Shown here: positions 36,435-49,150 of the stretch, piece by piece | Layout of the letters: every line of letters begins with the position of its first letter | Position numbering within the stretch: the first letter of the stretch is position 1 | Assembly: GCA_030248065.1 (NCBI GenBank) | Contig: JASAMV010006530.1 | Span: 1-64,000, forward strand | Source: Rhynchonema sp. JSB1_4 | Taxonomy: Eukaryota; Nematoda; Chromadorea; Monhysterida; Xyalidae | Direction of reading: 5' to 3' | DNA: 64,000 nucleotides | Made by a program: the position numbers and the translations under genes | The notes under the pieces: generated by a model | Seen by the model: the letters and a program-made list of their open reading frames with translations, nothing else | Database searches by the model: none | What the model was told of the DNA's origin: nothing

Positions 36435-39400
36435 ATGAAGCGAATTTTGTCGTACCAATTGATCAGTGCAACGCTGCTGTTGGCATTAAACCACAACGTT
36501 GCGGCCAAACTGGCGGTTTTTCAAGGTCAGTTTAAAAATGAATTTCAGCTTCTCAAATTCCACTTGGATCGGTATCAAAGTTCGTGACCTAGCTGGAGCC
36601 GGTCTGGCCGCTGGTCACGTGACCAAGTTTATTTCAAAGTTTTCCAACCGACACATCCTTCCAAAACTCACGTGACCAAAATCATTGCCGGACCGATCAC
36701 GATTATTCGGATACTGCGGCCTCGTCTACGAACTTGTTCAACCTTTCCCATGCACAGGTTCATGTTTCGACACGAGCAACGTGTGTGACCAATTGTGTGT
36801 GCCGTTGAGTGCCGGCACGATACGATGTGAGTGCACAACGGGACACGTGTTAATGCGCGATGGATGGTCATGTGAAGGTATACTCAGGGCTCATTGGACT
36901 GCTGCTTGGAGCTGGGCTTTGTATATATGTGATATTCATGTTCTTTCACAGGCTTTGCGGAGGTCTAAGCTAGTGAGGTAGTTTTTTTGAATTTTTCAGA
37001 ATCACCAAATCTCGTTCGAATAAAGGCATCCCAAAACGTGAAACATGACCAATCGCCAGCGGAGGGCGCTCGGATAGCATTTGGTGAGGACCACTAAAGA
37101 TCAGTGATTACTGTTTGGATAGTTCTCCTGGAACTGCGAGGACAGCACGAAGATTACAAGAAACTTGTTTGAACTTCCAGGTGAGAACTCATTCATGGCT
37201 TTCAAGACGCCGACAGCTCAAAGTGCATACCGAAAGGGAATAAAAGCTCAACTCAGGTGAAACTTGACTCTTTGCCGGGAAGAGATTGGGATTTGCACTT
37301 TGCTTCTATAAATGTTGCAGACTCAAACCATATGCGATTGAAAGTGGTTTATTCTTCCACATGGGTGACAGAGCAAAGGGCACCAGCTTCTTGGCACTGT
37401 CGCTGAAAAATGGAAATGTTGTACTGAGGTGGGCGTTTCTCCAAAACAGCTCATGCTAAAAGAAAGGCTAGAAACATAAAATAACTTTTTCCAGCTACCA
37501 CTGCGGCAGCGGTGTATCAACCGAAGATGAGTTGCTGAGTGCGGTGCTCACTACCAACCAGTGGCAAACTGTCGAATTCACGCTGGACGGTAGATGTCAC
37601 CGTGCTACAGTCTCATGGTTGCAAACCGGTACCAACAAAGTCATTTTAATTGACGATGCTAAACTGGATATTGAAGTAAGTCTGGCTCTTGATTTTTCAA
37701 ATTTCCGAAAAATTAAAGTGTGTCAGTTTTCAGCCCGAAGAACGACTGGTACTTGATGACCATCTGTACCTGGGCGGATATCGAACTACGGACGGAGCGA
37801 CTTCCGTTGCCAGTTTTATCGGTTGTATCTCACATCTGACATTCAATGACCAAGTTTTACTCGACATTGAAAGCGGTATTGATCAACATTTCGAACAACG
37901 CAATATTGGTGGGATTGCTTCCTTCAATTTTTGCCACAAAGTTTCAGCTTAACACGCACAAAATGAATATTCTAACTAAAACAAATTGGTCCACAGGTCT
38001 GTGCCGGCCACAGTTGCACGTGTCATCTGCAAGCAACGACACACTTGAAACATCAGCCAAGCCGTCACAGTCTTGCGAACAGCTCACTTGTCGGACGGAT
38101 CAAAAATGTGTGACGACCAAACACAAAACGACAAAATGTGTGGCTCATGCCCAAGGTATAGGCAAACTATGCCTTTTCTTAAAAGAGTTATTTTGCAGGG
38201 CTCGATAATCGAGAAAGGGCGCCCAAGGCACACCGCTTTGCTTCCAATACACATGCTGTAAGCTTTAAAACATTTTCGCTCGCTAATTTAGATTTCCGCG
38301 AAAGCAAACGCTCTTAGAGAGTTAGGAGAGCAGAAAAGGTTTTTATTCGTTCGATAGATTGGAGGGGAATTGTGCTTTACCCTTGGGTCACGTCGTGCAC
38401 GTGAACAACTTATGCAGACGGCCCTAAAAGCCGTTTGGACTGCGTCTTTTCACCGTTTTTGCTGAAACCGACAATTGTCACGCATTAGTCACACTCGCTT
38501 TCAAGAAAAATAATCAAACAGCAATAGTTTTCATGACAGATAAAGAACTGAAAACAATGGCAGAACCTCTGGCGCCGCATAATTTTCCAGTTGAGGAGTA
38601 GAGACATTCCATTTCCAGTCTCTGTTGCATGCCCTAGTCCCATTAGTGGCCTCATTTGAAAACCGACGGTGCAAACTGCATCCGACTTGAATTTCCATCG
38701 AAGATACGCGAAACTTATTTTGAACCAGATTTTTTCGTTTGCCCTAATTGTGTGCGTTATTCAAGAAAATTCATGCGCCGTGACGTCTCTGATGTTTCAC
38801 GATGCTGGCTTGTCATGCTCTGATTCTGTCCACTGCTGTTTCGGGCCGTCTGCTTTATAACAATAGCGGTACGGTAGTTATTATACTACTGAGAGACCAC
38901 GGTCAACTGACGTGGGTAGGGCTCTGAATTTGCTTCAGAATATTCATCGTTACAAAGAAGTATGCAGCACTGGGTCCTGCTGTTGTGTGTGGCAATTAGG
39001 GGGGCTAAAGTGTCGGTCACTATATTTCACAAAATGATGTTTGAATTACCATTTCTCGAGAAAGATCACCGAAGATCCCACATGAAAATGTGTGGATGCG
39101 AACGTCCAAAGCCAACTCAGCAAGGTGACCTAGCGACCCTGATGTTCCAGCCTCACCAACCCCCAATGTCGATGTCGACATCCCTCAGTTCGACGGTCAC
39201 TCATGGCTGTCAGCCGCGGCCCCGACAGACCTGCACAATCGTGTCGCATTGTCACTACGATTCAAGCCGACACGCATGACATCCGACAGTGACACTCAGC
39301 TGCTCTTCTATCATCACGACACTCAAGTGTCGCAAAGTGTCATTGAGCTGTCGCTCGACAGACGTTATGTCGCACTGACACTTGGCCATGGCGCGACAGC

Positions 39401-41474
39401 TACGAGAATACGGTAAGGGCTTTTGAGCTCTTTGGTCTCACAGCGAAGTACATATACGTGTCAATCATGATCATGAAACATCAGCCAGCTAGACATTGTA
39501 TTGCAGATCAGCGTATCCAATAACGCCAGATGAGTGGCACACGATCGAGATGTGGCGCAGTGGACATGGAGTGTTGATGAAAGTGGATGAACAAAAATGG
39601 ATTGACACGCAATTCATCGGATCAATTGAGATTAAACGGTCAATTAGAAGCACCTTTAGAAAAAAATTATTTCACATAACCATGTTTGAACTTTTTTTTT
39701 AATTTTCTTAACAACTCTCGTGTTGTTGTAGCCCGAACGCAAACGAACGAGTGTATTTCGGAGGTCTCCCATCAACGGGAAATGACAAGCCAACACGAGA
39801 CGGATTTGTGGGATGCATGGATAAGGTTTGATTGGACCAAACCACCAATAATTCGGGACGCAATATTTCTCGGTCCAGCGTGATTATTGCCTTTCAATTT
39901 GCCATGTTGCGCAAAGTACACCCGGGCTACAGACCAACGCCAGCTATAAAAGGCTTCTGAGTGCCATGCTTGATATAACATTACAAAACTATTCAGATCC
40001 AACTAAACGACATCCTCATCGCTGTGGACTCCCCTGACAGTGATCACAGTCAGCTGCGTGCGTGCGGTGCTACTGGCTGCACACCCAATCCGTGTCAACA
40101 TGACACCGCCTGTGAAACATCAACTCGCATTGAAACATCACCTAACGACTTCACCTGTTTGTGTCCGTATCCGTTACATGGACGGTATTGTGAGAGAACA
40201 AGTTCGTTCAGTTTGATGATTTTCAGTCTTGGCTTTGACTTAATCTGGAATCATGCCGGTTAAATGGGGGTTAAGATCGGCCTTGTTTTTTACTGCATTT
40301 TGAAAGTTTTTGATCGGACTGATTTTGACAAATTGTGAGCACCAAACAAAATGTGAGTTAGCCGCGAATTGTCTTTGATTACAAAAATGTCACATGACCA
40401 ACGTACATAGCTCTGATCACTTTGTGTCGCCAGATATGATACCCCATACACTGATGTTTCAGTGCACACCCCACCCACGCACATGGCTTTCGGCGGTGAC
40501 GGCTATCTGGCCTTCAACGATCAGGCAATCATGCAACAGTTCGGTGATGTTTCACCCTGTGAGTCCTGGTTCATTTATTCCTAGAAATCCTACAATTTTT
40601 TAGCATCACCGGAAGCATGTTGAATCTGCGCTTGCGAATCAGACTTTCGGCACAACCCGAGCCTGATCCAGCAAGGCAACACAGTCACAAACAACTACTG
40701 CTGTACACGGGCGAACAAGCGATACACGGTGATTTCATGCAATTATCGATCAACGACCGATCTTGTGTTGAATTATCGATCGATCTCGGATCGGGAACCA
40801 CTCAACTGGAGCACAATCGAACGCGATTGATGGGTGACGGTGCGTGGCACACCGTTGATGTGTTGAGGTAAACAGTAAATGCGAAATATTAGTCCTGTAC
40901 GTCTTTTTAAGGTTTCTGGACCGAACTTGGATTTTGCATCAAGCGGAAACACATAAATTGGCAACCTTTTAAAAAAATGGTTATGAAAGCACACAAAAAT
41001 AAAACAGTGCAGGTCATCCAATCACATTTCACTATCAGTCGATAACGACGAAGCGAGCACTGCGGTGACAGCGGGCGAATCCACACAGCTGAATGTCTAT
41101 GACACGCTATTTGTTGGTGAGTATAAGTACAAATCCATTTTTTTCAGAAAAACCTATCAACAGTGATACCCAAATGCTTGGTTATGTTGTGACCGACCAA
41201 CACCTTGAGCATATTCTGCGCAGTGACCTGGAAACATTATTGGGTCCCGTTTTGTCCAGCTCTGCACACCAACTACTCTTGTGCTCGTTTTGTCTAAATG
41301 CAATAATGAAATAATTATTTTTCAGGCGGTGTGCCATCTGATATTCAACACGGTGATTTCGCGAACACGTTTGGACTGAATGGCTGCATCAGACTGATTC
41401 GATTGCACAAACACACCGTGATACGAAACATCAGCCAGTCAACGCGTGCCGTGAATGTGAAACATCACTGTTGA
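36435..41474 (+). CDS. Secreted EGF / laminin-G domain protein (agrin/perlecan C-terminus-like)
   Basis: Seventeen exons: 36435-36525, 36758-36877, 37000-37083, 37181-37256, 37321-37428, 37495-37675, 37734-37908, 37997-38155, 38199-38257, 39189-39412, 39507-39638, 39732-39825, 39997-40201, 40463-40543, 40585-40867, 41013-41116, 41326-41474 (774 aa). Signal peptide (LISATLLLALNHNVAA), then EGF (CDQLCVPLSAGTIRCECTTG), LamG1 (GLFFHMGDRAKGTSFLALSL to LYLGGY), a small Cys-rich module (CEQLTCRTDQKC), LamG2 (FDGHSWLSAA to VYFGGLPS), EGF (CTPNPCQHDTAC to GRYCER) and LamG3 (DGYLAFNDQ to LFVGGVPSD, GLNGCIRLIRL). There is no membrane segment. The LG-EGF-LG-EGF-LG order is like the C-termini of agrin and perlecan, which bind matrix and cell-surface receptors; role inferred. 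The least certain boundaries are the start of exon 10 and the 41-bp intron 40544-40584. Confidence 0.85.
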
Positions 41475-42769
41475 TCACGTGATATGCTCTACCTTGTGAA
41501 ATCATCCGGTTTCTCTCCCTCGTGTGCTTTTATGCTTTACCCTTGTTATGTATATATTTTTATCCTTATTTTATGCATACACATCCTGTACACGTCAATA
41601 TTTTTACATGAAAAATACATTGGTATGTCGTCAAGGACAGCCGTGTTACCTGTCTAGCATAGGCAGTTCGATTGTGTGAGAAACCAGTAGCCAATCAGCG
41701 TACCGATGATGTCATCCGTCGCTGCCTGTTTACGGTTTACAACAAGTGGGAGGGCAGCAAAGTCTGTGCCTCTGGGTCATTGACACATCATGACACGTGT
41801 GTGTGGCTTGGCTGTCCTCGACGGTATTTGTGTATCAGGATCCTGATAAATGAAAAGGCGACAGTGTCATGAGTGAAATCAATTCGTTTTTTAATGGCGT
41901 CTGCTCTTCACGATGCAAAAGTTTTGACCGCAAGAACTGCAATGAATCAATCCTGAGATGAAACTGACATGAGCCAAATTACCTGAGAACAAAATTGAAT
42001 GAACGACAAGAAACCGGTGGCGAAGGCTGCGATTAGATAAATGCGGAATGGCAAATTTCTGCATTCCGCGTTTATCTACTCACCTTTGCGGAATTTTGAA
42101 TCTCTGCAAGTAAATTTATGCTTTTGGTCAAACATCTCAGTTGCTGTTTGCGTTAACACGCAACGTTTGAGGTCAGCACGCTGGAAGTTGTCATCGTCAT
42201 CCAAGCACGCACCATTCCGCAAAGGTGAGCAGATAAACGTGGAATGCGGAATGCAGAAATTTAACATTCCCCATTTATTTCCTGACCAATCTCCGCATTC
42301 CGCATTTATCTAATCGCAGCCGAATTGTTCCAGGAACTATTGGTTCCGTGTCACTAGAATTTAACAATCGATGACGCCATTTTAAGACAGATGATTAAAG
42401 CTACGCCATGAATAATTTATTTTCAATGTCACATCACATTTCCATCTGCGAAGCAAACGTAAACAAGCATTATAGTAAACATGTTGTGGTAGCACAATCA
42501 CGCACGTGATCTGAACGTGAATCCGTCTTTTGAAAACCGGTTTTCCAGACAAGGCCTTTATTACACTACACGCGAACACAAATAAAAAGTTTGTCTGTCA
42601 AAAATAACACGATCGCTACAAGTTGTTTTCATAAGCAACAACCTGCCGGGTGCGTCATCCAACGTGTGACTCCATGCTTGTGCCGGCGTATATATAAGAG
42701 CGAACATATTTTCAATCACATTGGTTTGAGAGTGAATTAATCGAAAGTATTCGGAATCATTTGTCGAAG
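41475..42769. other. Intergenic spacer upstream of SLC6 gene 1
   Basis: Contains a foldback element (42025-42321) and the upstream flank of the SLC6 gene. The block from GGTTTTCCAGACAAGGCC to CGATCGCTACAAG (about 42,538-42,620) resembles about 48,940-49,040 upstream of SLC6 gene 2. No exon seen. Confidence 0.5.
42025..42321. repeat. Foldback element with GCGATTAGATAAATGCGGAA arms
   Basis: GGCTGCGATTAGATAAATGC at the left and GCATTTATCTAATCGCAGCC at the right are perfect inverted ends. The inner CATTCCGC/GCGGAATG words repeat the inversion. A related fragment (AGCAGATAAACGCGGAATG) lies at about 2459. Confidence 0.9.
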
Positions 42770-45700
42770 ATGACCGCTGACGATTATGTGAAACATCGTG
42801 AACAATGGGGCAGTCAGGCCGATTTTGTGCTCGCCAGTTTGGGCAGCGCCGTCGGGCTGGGAAATGTTTGGCGATTCCCATACTTGTGCGGCAAAAGTGG
42901 AGGAGGTATGATCGAATAAAATTTTTATTTGAAAAGTTTCTAAAATAACATTTTATTCTCCAGCCGCATTCCTTGTTCCGTATTTGGTGATGGTGACGTT
43001 CGCCGGTCTGCCCATGTACTATATGGAAATGGCCATTGGGCAATTTGCTGGCATGACACCACAAGTGCTCTACAAACGCATGTGTCCGATATTTGGAGGT
43101 TTGTGAAGCATCACGGGCACCATAACTCCCCACATAGTGACCAACTAACTGTAGTTACCCATCATGCCGTTACCTGCCCACCCGTTATTTACCGTAGATC
43201 ACTATCTGCAGTAACCTATACAAGTAACCTACCTTGCAACCCAACACAGGTATCGGCTACGCAATGTTGGTATCGAGTGTTATCGGCGGCATGACCTACA
43301 ACATGGTGATCGCATGGGCGATTCGCTACTTGGTCGCATCATTCAGTTTCAATGGCATGCCATGGGAGAAATGTGACAAACCATGGAACACACAACGTTC
43401 GTAGATGAGTTGCCTGATGTTTCATAACATTGTGTGTATAGGAAAAATATACTTTCTACCCACCCTACGCGCGCAGATTGCTTCGACTACTCCGTGTACA
43501 ACCAGTGCAACAACGCAACAGAATGGTACTTCAAAGGTGAATGTTACAGTTTGGCAAACAAAACTGTCGATGGATATAACCAGCAGGATATGATCTCAAA
43601 ATTGAAGGACGCGAAGTTCAGAAAGTCACCCGCGCAGGAGTACAAGTCGGCACCTAAAAATGGTTCGGATGATTTAAATCGACACCCTGTAATGCCACAT
43701 TCATTGGTTTTCAGCGATCACTTGTTGAACACCTCGAACGGTTTGGATGAGATCGGTTACCCAAAGTGGGACTTGATTCTGTCACTGTTGTTTGCGTGGC
43801 TGTTGGTCTTCGCCTGTCTTAGCCGGGGCGTAAAATCATCGGGAAAGGTTAGCCGAATCATGTTTTTCCTTAAAAGTCTGCCAACAATTTCCATTTACAC
43901 ACAATTTCTTTCGATCAGTCGGCAATAGCCCTTTTGTTCTACCTAGCCTTGGTTCCCCTCATACACGTTGAATTAGTGTCTCAGTTAGTACAGTTAATAG
44001 CGACTCGGTTCGCGGCGTGCGTCGTTCACCCATTCTATTGAGGCGTGCGAAAGACAAGCGGCGTCAAATGAGAAAAAAGGCGTTTGCCCGTTTTTTTGAA
44101 AAACTGCAGTATTGACCCCCAGAAACGGTAAAAACTCAAGTTACTCAATCAACTCAATCAATGTTGAAATTTGTGGGTTAAATATCGCGAGTTTTGAGAA
44201 ATAGACCTGCAACCATGCATCGCATCATCTATTTGTCAGATTTACAATCGGCTTAATCTTGTTTTGGTGGGGTAAGTCCAGCAGAATTTTGTAATGTGTG
44301 TTTTTGCCATTTTTGCGTCCGGTGTGCAAATTTTCAAAAAATGCATCCAAAGTCCTTCATCAGGGCCTTCTTTTCCATGTTTCGACACCAAATGACACTT
44401 TAAAGGCCACTTTATACTTTGTCTCGTTGCGACACACGCAACAATTTCTGACGTGCTGGTTGGCTGTTGGTCGCGCATGAGCCAATCAAAGCGCGAGAAA
44501 ATGTTGCGTTATCGCAACGAGACAAAGTATAAAGTGGCCTTAAGTGACGGACCATGGATTCGAATTCCTCGTCCCAATTTGCCTAGGGCTCAACTCTAAG
44601 GTAACAGCAGGGTTTTTCCGATTTCACATCTGTCAGTGTGAACCAAGGCGAGGTGAAGAAAGGCCTATTGGCGTGCATACATTCGATGTTACACGCAGGT
44701 TGTCTACTTCACCGCGCTATTTCCGTATGTGATCCTGGCCATTCTCCTGGTGAGGGGCGTAACCCTCCCTGGTGCGGGGAAGGGCCTCCGTTTCTATCTG
44801 GTGCCAGAATGGCAAAAAATGATTCAACCCACAGTTTGGGTGTCAGCTGCGATGCAAATATTCTACTCGCTGGGACTCGGCAGTGGTGGACTAACCACTT
44901 TGGCGAGTTACAACAAGTTCAGCAACAATATCTTGCGGTAACGACCTTCTTCATAAAATATCAGCAGGTGCACCAACTTTGAAGGCAGGTCATAGTCATA
45001 GTCGATGGCATAAGGCTCGGGCCATGTTGCTTGGACCGTATTTTGCGCTTGAGTAGGAGCATTAATTTTTGAAAGCGTAACAGTTGTTCATTATTTGCAT
45101 GGCAGCAACTTACTACGCCGGTTAAAATTTGTGCTGCTCAACGCTAGCGCAAAATGGATAAGGTCCGAACAAAAACTGCGTTTGTCAAGTCGTATGTATG
45201 GTTCAACCGTAGGCGTGCCTACTAGGACCATGAGACTTGCCTTCATGTTGATAGGCCCCAAATGTCCTTCATGCGCTTGAAACATCAACCAGACAGCGAG
45301 TTTTACAGTGACACGCTCATCGTTGTGTTTGGCGACTGCAGCACGAGCATCTATGCTGGATTTGCGATATTTTCGGTGATCGGGTTCATGGCAGAGCAAT
45401 CTGGCGAACAAGGTATAGCTTACACGCACGGCACTAATATTTCGAAATTCGATGAAATTATTAAAGTCAATGTTGAAGTTGCCAAAGTGGCGTCATTATT
45501 GCAGTTGCCATAGTGGCGGCTTCGGGTCCCACACTGGCATTCGTGGCGTATCCGAGTGCACTGGCGAACATCAGTCCCAGCTGGTTGTGGTCGATTCTGT
45601 TCTTCTTCATGCTCATTCTGTTGGGCATCGATTCTCAGGTTTTTCAGTGATGTTTCGCTAAAGTAAACGTTGAAAGGCTTTTCATTTCTGAACGGCATTT

Positions 45701-47640
45701 TACCTGACAGTGCCTGGACTTATGGACTTAGCTGGTATGCCTGGACTTATGGACTTAGTATGGCAATCGCCGCACTCCCGTTGTCGGGGTTTTACTTTCA
45801 TACATAACGTGTGTCCACTGAAACATCAGCCAATATACTATAGATGGTGATCGTCGAAGTGGCGGTGACATCGATTTGCGACAACTTTGTGCAACTTCGC
45901 ACGCCGTTTCGCAAAATGTGTGTCGTTGCCGCGGTTTGTGTGGCTTCGTTCATTTGTGGCATCATTCTCACATGCCCGGTTGGTTGGACCAATTTTTGGG
46001 CTGTGTGTTTTTGGGAATTCGGTGCTCACATTTTGATTTATTAAAAATCGAATACGGACATGAACCATTATTGTTGTACAGGGCGGCCCATATATTCTGA
46101 CCCTGGTCGACGAGTTCAATTACGGCTTCACAATCATTCTGGTTGGACTGATCGAAGTCTGCATGGTCTCGTGGATTTATGGTATTCATTACTTTTGGTC
46201 GATTTCGTAATCTAGTATTTACAAAATTAAAATCCTAATTTAGGAATCCGCCGTTTCCTCAAAGATATTGAGCTTATGATGGGCCGAGCACCCAATACAT
46301 TCTGGCGTCTACTGGGCTATCCGTCAAATTGGTTCTGGTGGGTGGCCTGGGTCGCGATCACACCAGCGCTCATTTTGGTGAGTCAAGATTACAAGATTCT
46401 TTCATTTTGTGGTGCATGATGTCTCGTAAATTGTTCACAGAATGACCGCTGACAAATCGGGATTGATAATGTGACCTTCTTGTATCGTATTTCGAGATTT
46501 GATATGACTAGGCAGGCAGACAAGACAGTTTAGAAGTGTTGATCCAAGTCACATGGTCCAAGCCGTTTCGACCCAGATCAATGTATGGGTGATATTTTCG
46601 AAACGGTGTAAAGGTGAGTTGGGTGTAAAGGTCGGTGTAAGCTCAATCGAAAGCTCGGTCGGTGTCAGCTCAGTGTAAACATGAAACATTGCCTGCTGTT
46701 AACGTGGAATGTTTCATGTTTACACCGAGCTGACACCGACCGAACTTTCGACCGAGCTTACACCGACCTTTACACCCAACTGAGGTTTACACCGTTTCGA
46801 AAATGCCACCCTATGTACTTATGTATAACCTAATGATGAACACGTACCCTCTGAAAATCAGGGAATCATGGTGTCCTACTTTGCGCAATACACCAACCTG
46901 ACCTATGGTGAGTACGTGTACCCTTGGTGGGGCGAGCTAATCGGGTGGCTGATTTGTATGGCGTCATTTATTTGGGTGCCGTTCATCGTTATACATCGAT
47001 TGATTGTCGGACTCATCAAGTTTGGGTCGGATAGATCATCGGTTAGTTGAATTGATTTGTTGTGACAGTGAAACATCACGTAACATAATGATAATGATCG
47101 CCATAATGATTGCGTTTTGATGTGCTGGTGGCTGTTTTGCTCGTAACGGCAGGAACTTGTTTCACAATGCAACAGCCCATTTTGATGTGTTTTTACAGAA
47201 GGCAGGTGCCCCAAAGCATACGGTCAGTGTGGACGCATTGCGAGGGTTCATGTAACCCCAAAATTAGATGAGACCCTATATCATGCCTCACTTGACGACA
47301 CTGACACTGATACCAAACTCAAAACCCCACCATGGACTAGCTTCGCAAATTTTAATAAATTCGAATCCAGCATAATGACAAAGCACAATGGCCATTGCAG
47401 CTGACGGCCTGGCTTTTCGACCCGACCCCTGATTGGGTACCAGCGAGTCAGGATCACGCACTCGACTACCACAATAAAGGTTGGTCCGAAAGTGACAGTT
47501 TTGGATTTTGTAACGAACATTGTAAAAAATATACAGTAGTCGCGATTTCAGGTGACAGTTGCTTCGTTTACCCGGCCGATGGTTTTGCGAACCCAGACTT
47601 CACCGCCGACCTGGAAAAATCTCAACAAACTCGCTTCTGA
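42770..47640 (+). CDS. SLC6 Na+/Cl- dependent symporter, gene 1
   Basis: Fourteen exons with agreeing phases: 42770-42905, 42964-43098, 43250-43396, 43477-43645, 43715-43847, 44699-44937, 45309-45412, 45505-45638, 45844-45978, 46082-46181, 46244-46377, 46862-47041, 47401-47479, 47552-47640 (637 aa, normal for SLC6). TM1 carries [13 protein letters not shown], the sodium and substrate site. [23 protein letters not shown] and CPIFGGIGY follow. The second extracellular loop has paired Cys ([10 protein letters not shown]) and an N-glycosylation sequon (NNATEW). TM6 has [19 protein letters not shown]. The monoamine-type Asp of TM1 is Gly, so an amino-acid-like substrate is more likely than a biogenic amine. 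The 5'SS after EYN is the unusual GTCGGC, shared with gene 2. Tandem paralogue of gene 2, 1.5 kb downstream. Confidence 0.95.
44399..44544. repeat. Foldback MITE in SLC6 gene 1 intron 5
   Basis: TTAAAGGCCACTTTATACTT-TGTCTCGTTGCG at the left and CGCAACGAGACA-AAGTATAAAGTGGCCTTAA at the right are inverted ends. A TTA/TTAA duplication at the borders is possible but merges with the palindrome. It is absent from the much shorter intron 5 of gene 2 (51903-51970). Confidence 0.85.
46583..46814. repeat. Foldback element, copy 2 (CGAAACGGTGTAAAGGT family)
   Basis: The same inverted ends and internal GTGTAAAGGTCGGT words as the copy at 15632-15863, in SLC6 gene 1 intron 11. Gene 2 lacks a full copy there; a short GAAACGGTGTAAAC remnant lies at about 52,932 in its intron 8. 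Confidence 0.85.
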
Positions 47641-49150
47641 CATGAAGTAAGCCTGTGACCAGTTGGTCATGACCGCCCGTGTGAAGTACCTACATATGTA
47701 CAATCGGCGCTGTGGTTGCCAGACTGGCACGTTTCGTCATCAGTCTCTTTCATTCCGATACCAATTTCGTTGTTTGTATATATCACATTGTTGCGTTCAA
47801 TTATTGTTGTGTGTCCTGATTTTGTGTTATCCTGTGTTTGGAGAGTGGACCAACCAATCGTGTCAAGAATATATACATAAACTTCGCCCTATTCTATGCA
47901 TAATCTCGTGCTGCGTCATAATGCTCAATTGTGGCGCACCAATTATTTATGTACTGTATTTATCGAATGGCCAATTGTGTTTTTTGTGTGTAAAATGCGC
48001 TTGAAATTGATTCACTCTTATGTTCTTCGTGTTCACCATGTGGCTGCTGATGTCATTCGATTTCTCTCTGCTGTCAATTCACGCATATTAGCTCACGCTC
48101 TAATCCAGTTTCGTGCAATCTATATTCCAAAATCTAATATACTGCTGCCTATTCTCATCTTCACCACTGATCTTGATGTCACATGCACAATCTCATGCTC
48201 TTATCGTTGTCATGTTTTTGGTATCGGAGAGCTAAAGATTCTTCGCTCGTGTTCGGTGTTTTGGATAAATTTAAACCAAAGTCGCGTCCAGTGCTCGAAA
48301 TGGATCCCGATCCGAAATCACGATTCTGACTGAAAAACCGGATCCCTATCCCGACCCGATGAAAAATGGCACTGTGTCACCTTTCATGATGCAAAAATAG
48401 GGTCAAAATATGCAGAAATCTCCCGATCCCAACAAGCAACACCATTATTTTGAGCACTGTTCTGGTTTGTGATCGCCCGTGCTTTATGATCATACCGTCA
48501 TTGTTTCAACTTCTGACCAATTCCTTCCGTAGCGTGGACCAATATTTGTTTGCTGTTGACAATTGAGCACATGAATACGGATAATGAAAGATTCATTTCG
48601 ACACCCCTTCCTTCACAAATTTTATTCGTTTCATTCGCTATAACAGTCGTCTTCTTTCCACCATTTTCACCTTTTGCCAAAAATCCGTCTCGAAAAGTGT
48701 GTCAAAACTCGGGCACCCTCGTCTTATCAATTGAATACACACACAGCTGGTGACTGTTCCCATCAGGATTTGAAAATCAAAGCGTCTTTTGAAACGGATA
48801 AGCAAAGCTTTGCTATAAATATTTTCTGACAGAACATCCTGTGAGCTGCCTCTTGCTGTTAACCGAGCAAATTTAAACAAACTTTGGTACACCTTGCGCA
48901 AACTCCTATGTACTAACGCGATCTGAAAGCCGTGTTTGAAAAAAACCAGTTTCCCTGAAAAATTCTTTATTACAAGAGTACGTTTAACCATAAAATAAAA
49001 CGTATCTCTCGGCCAAAAATAACGCACGATCCTCTCACAAGTTTTTGTTACAACCTCGCAGTGCCATCCCAGTGTGAGTCTGCTTGAGAGCTTTTGTTTT
49101 GTAGAGAACATCAATTAAAATAGTCTAAATTATTTGAAAAAAATACAAAA
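47641..49150. other. Intergenic spacer between the SLC6 paralogues
   Basis: No exon recognised. A degenerate GATCCCG repeat lies at about 48,300-48,430. The last 250 bp resemble the region upstream of gene 1. Confidence 0.5.
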
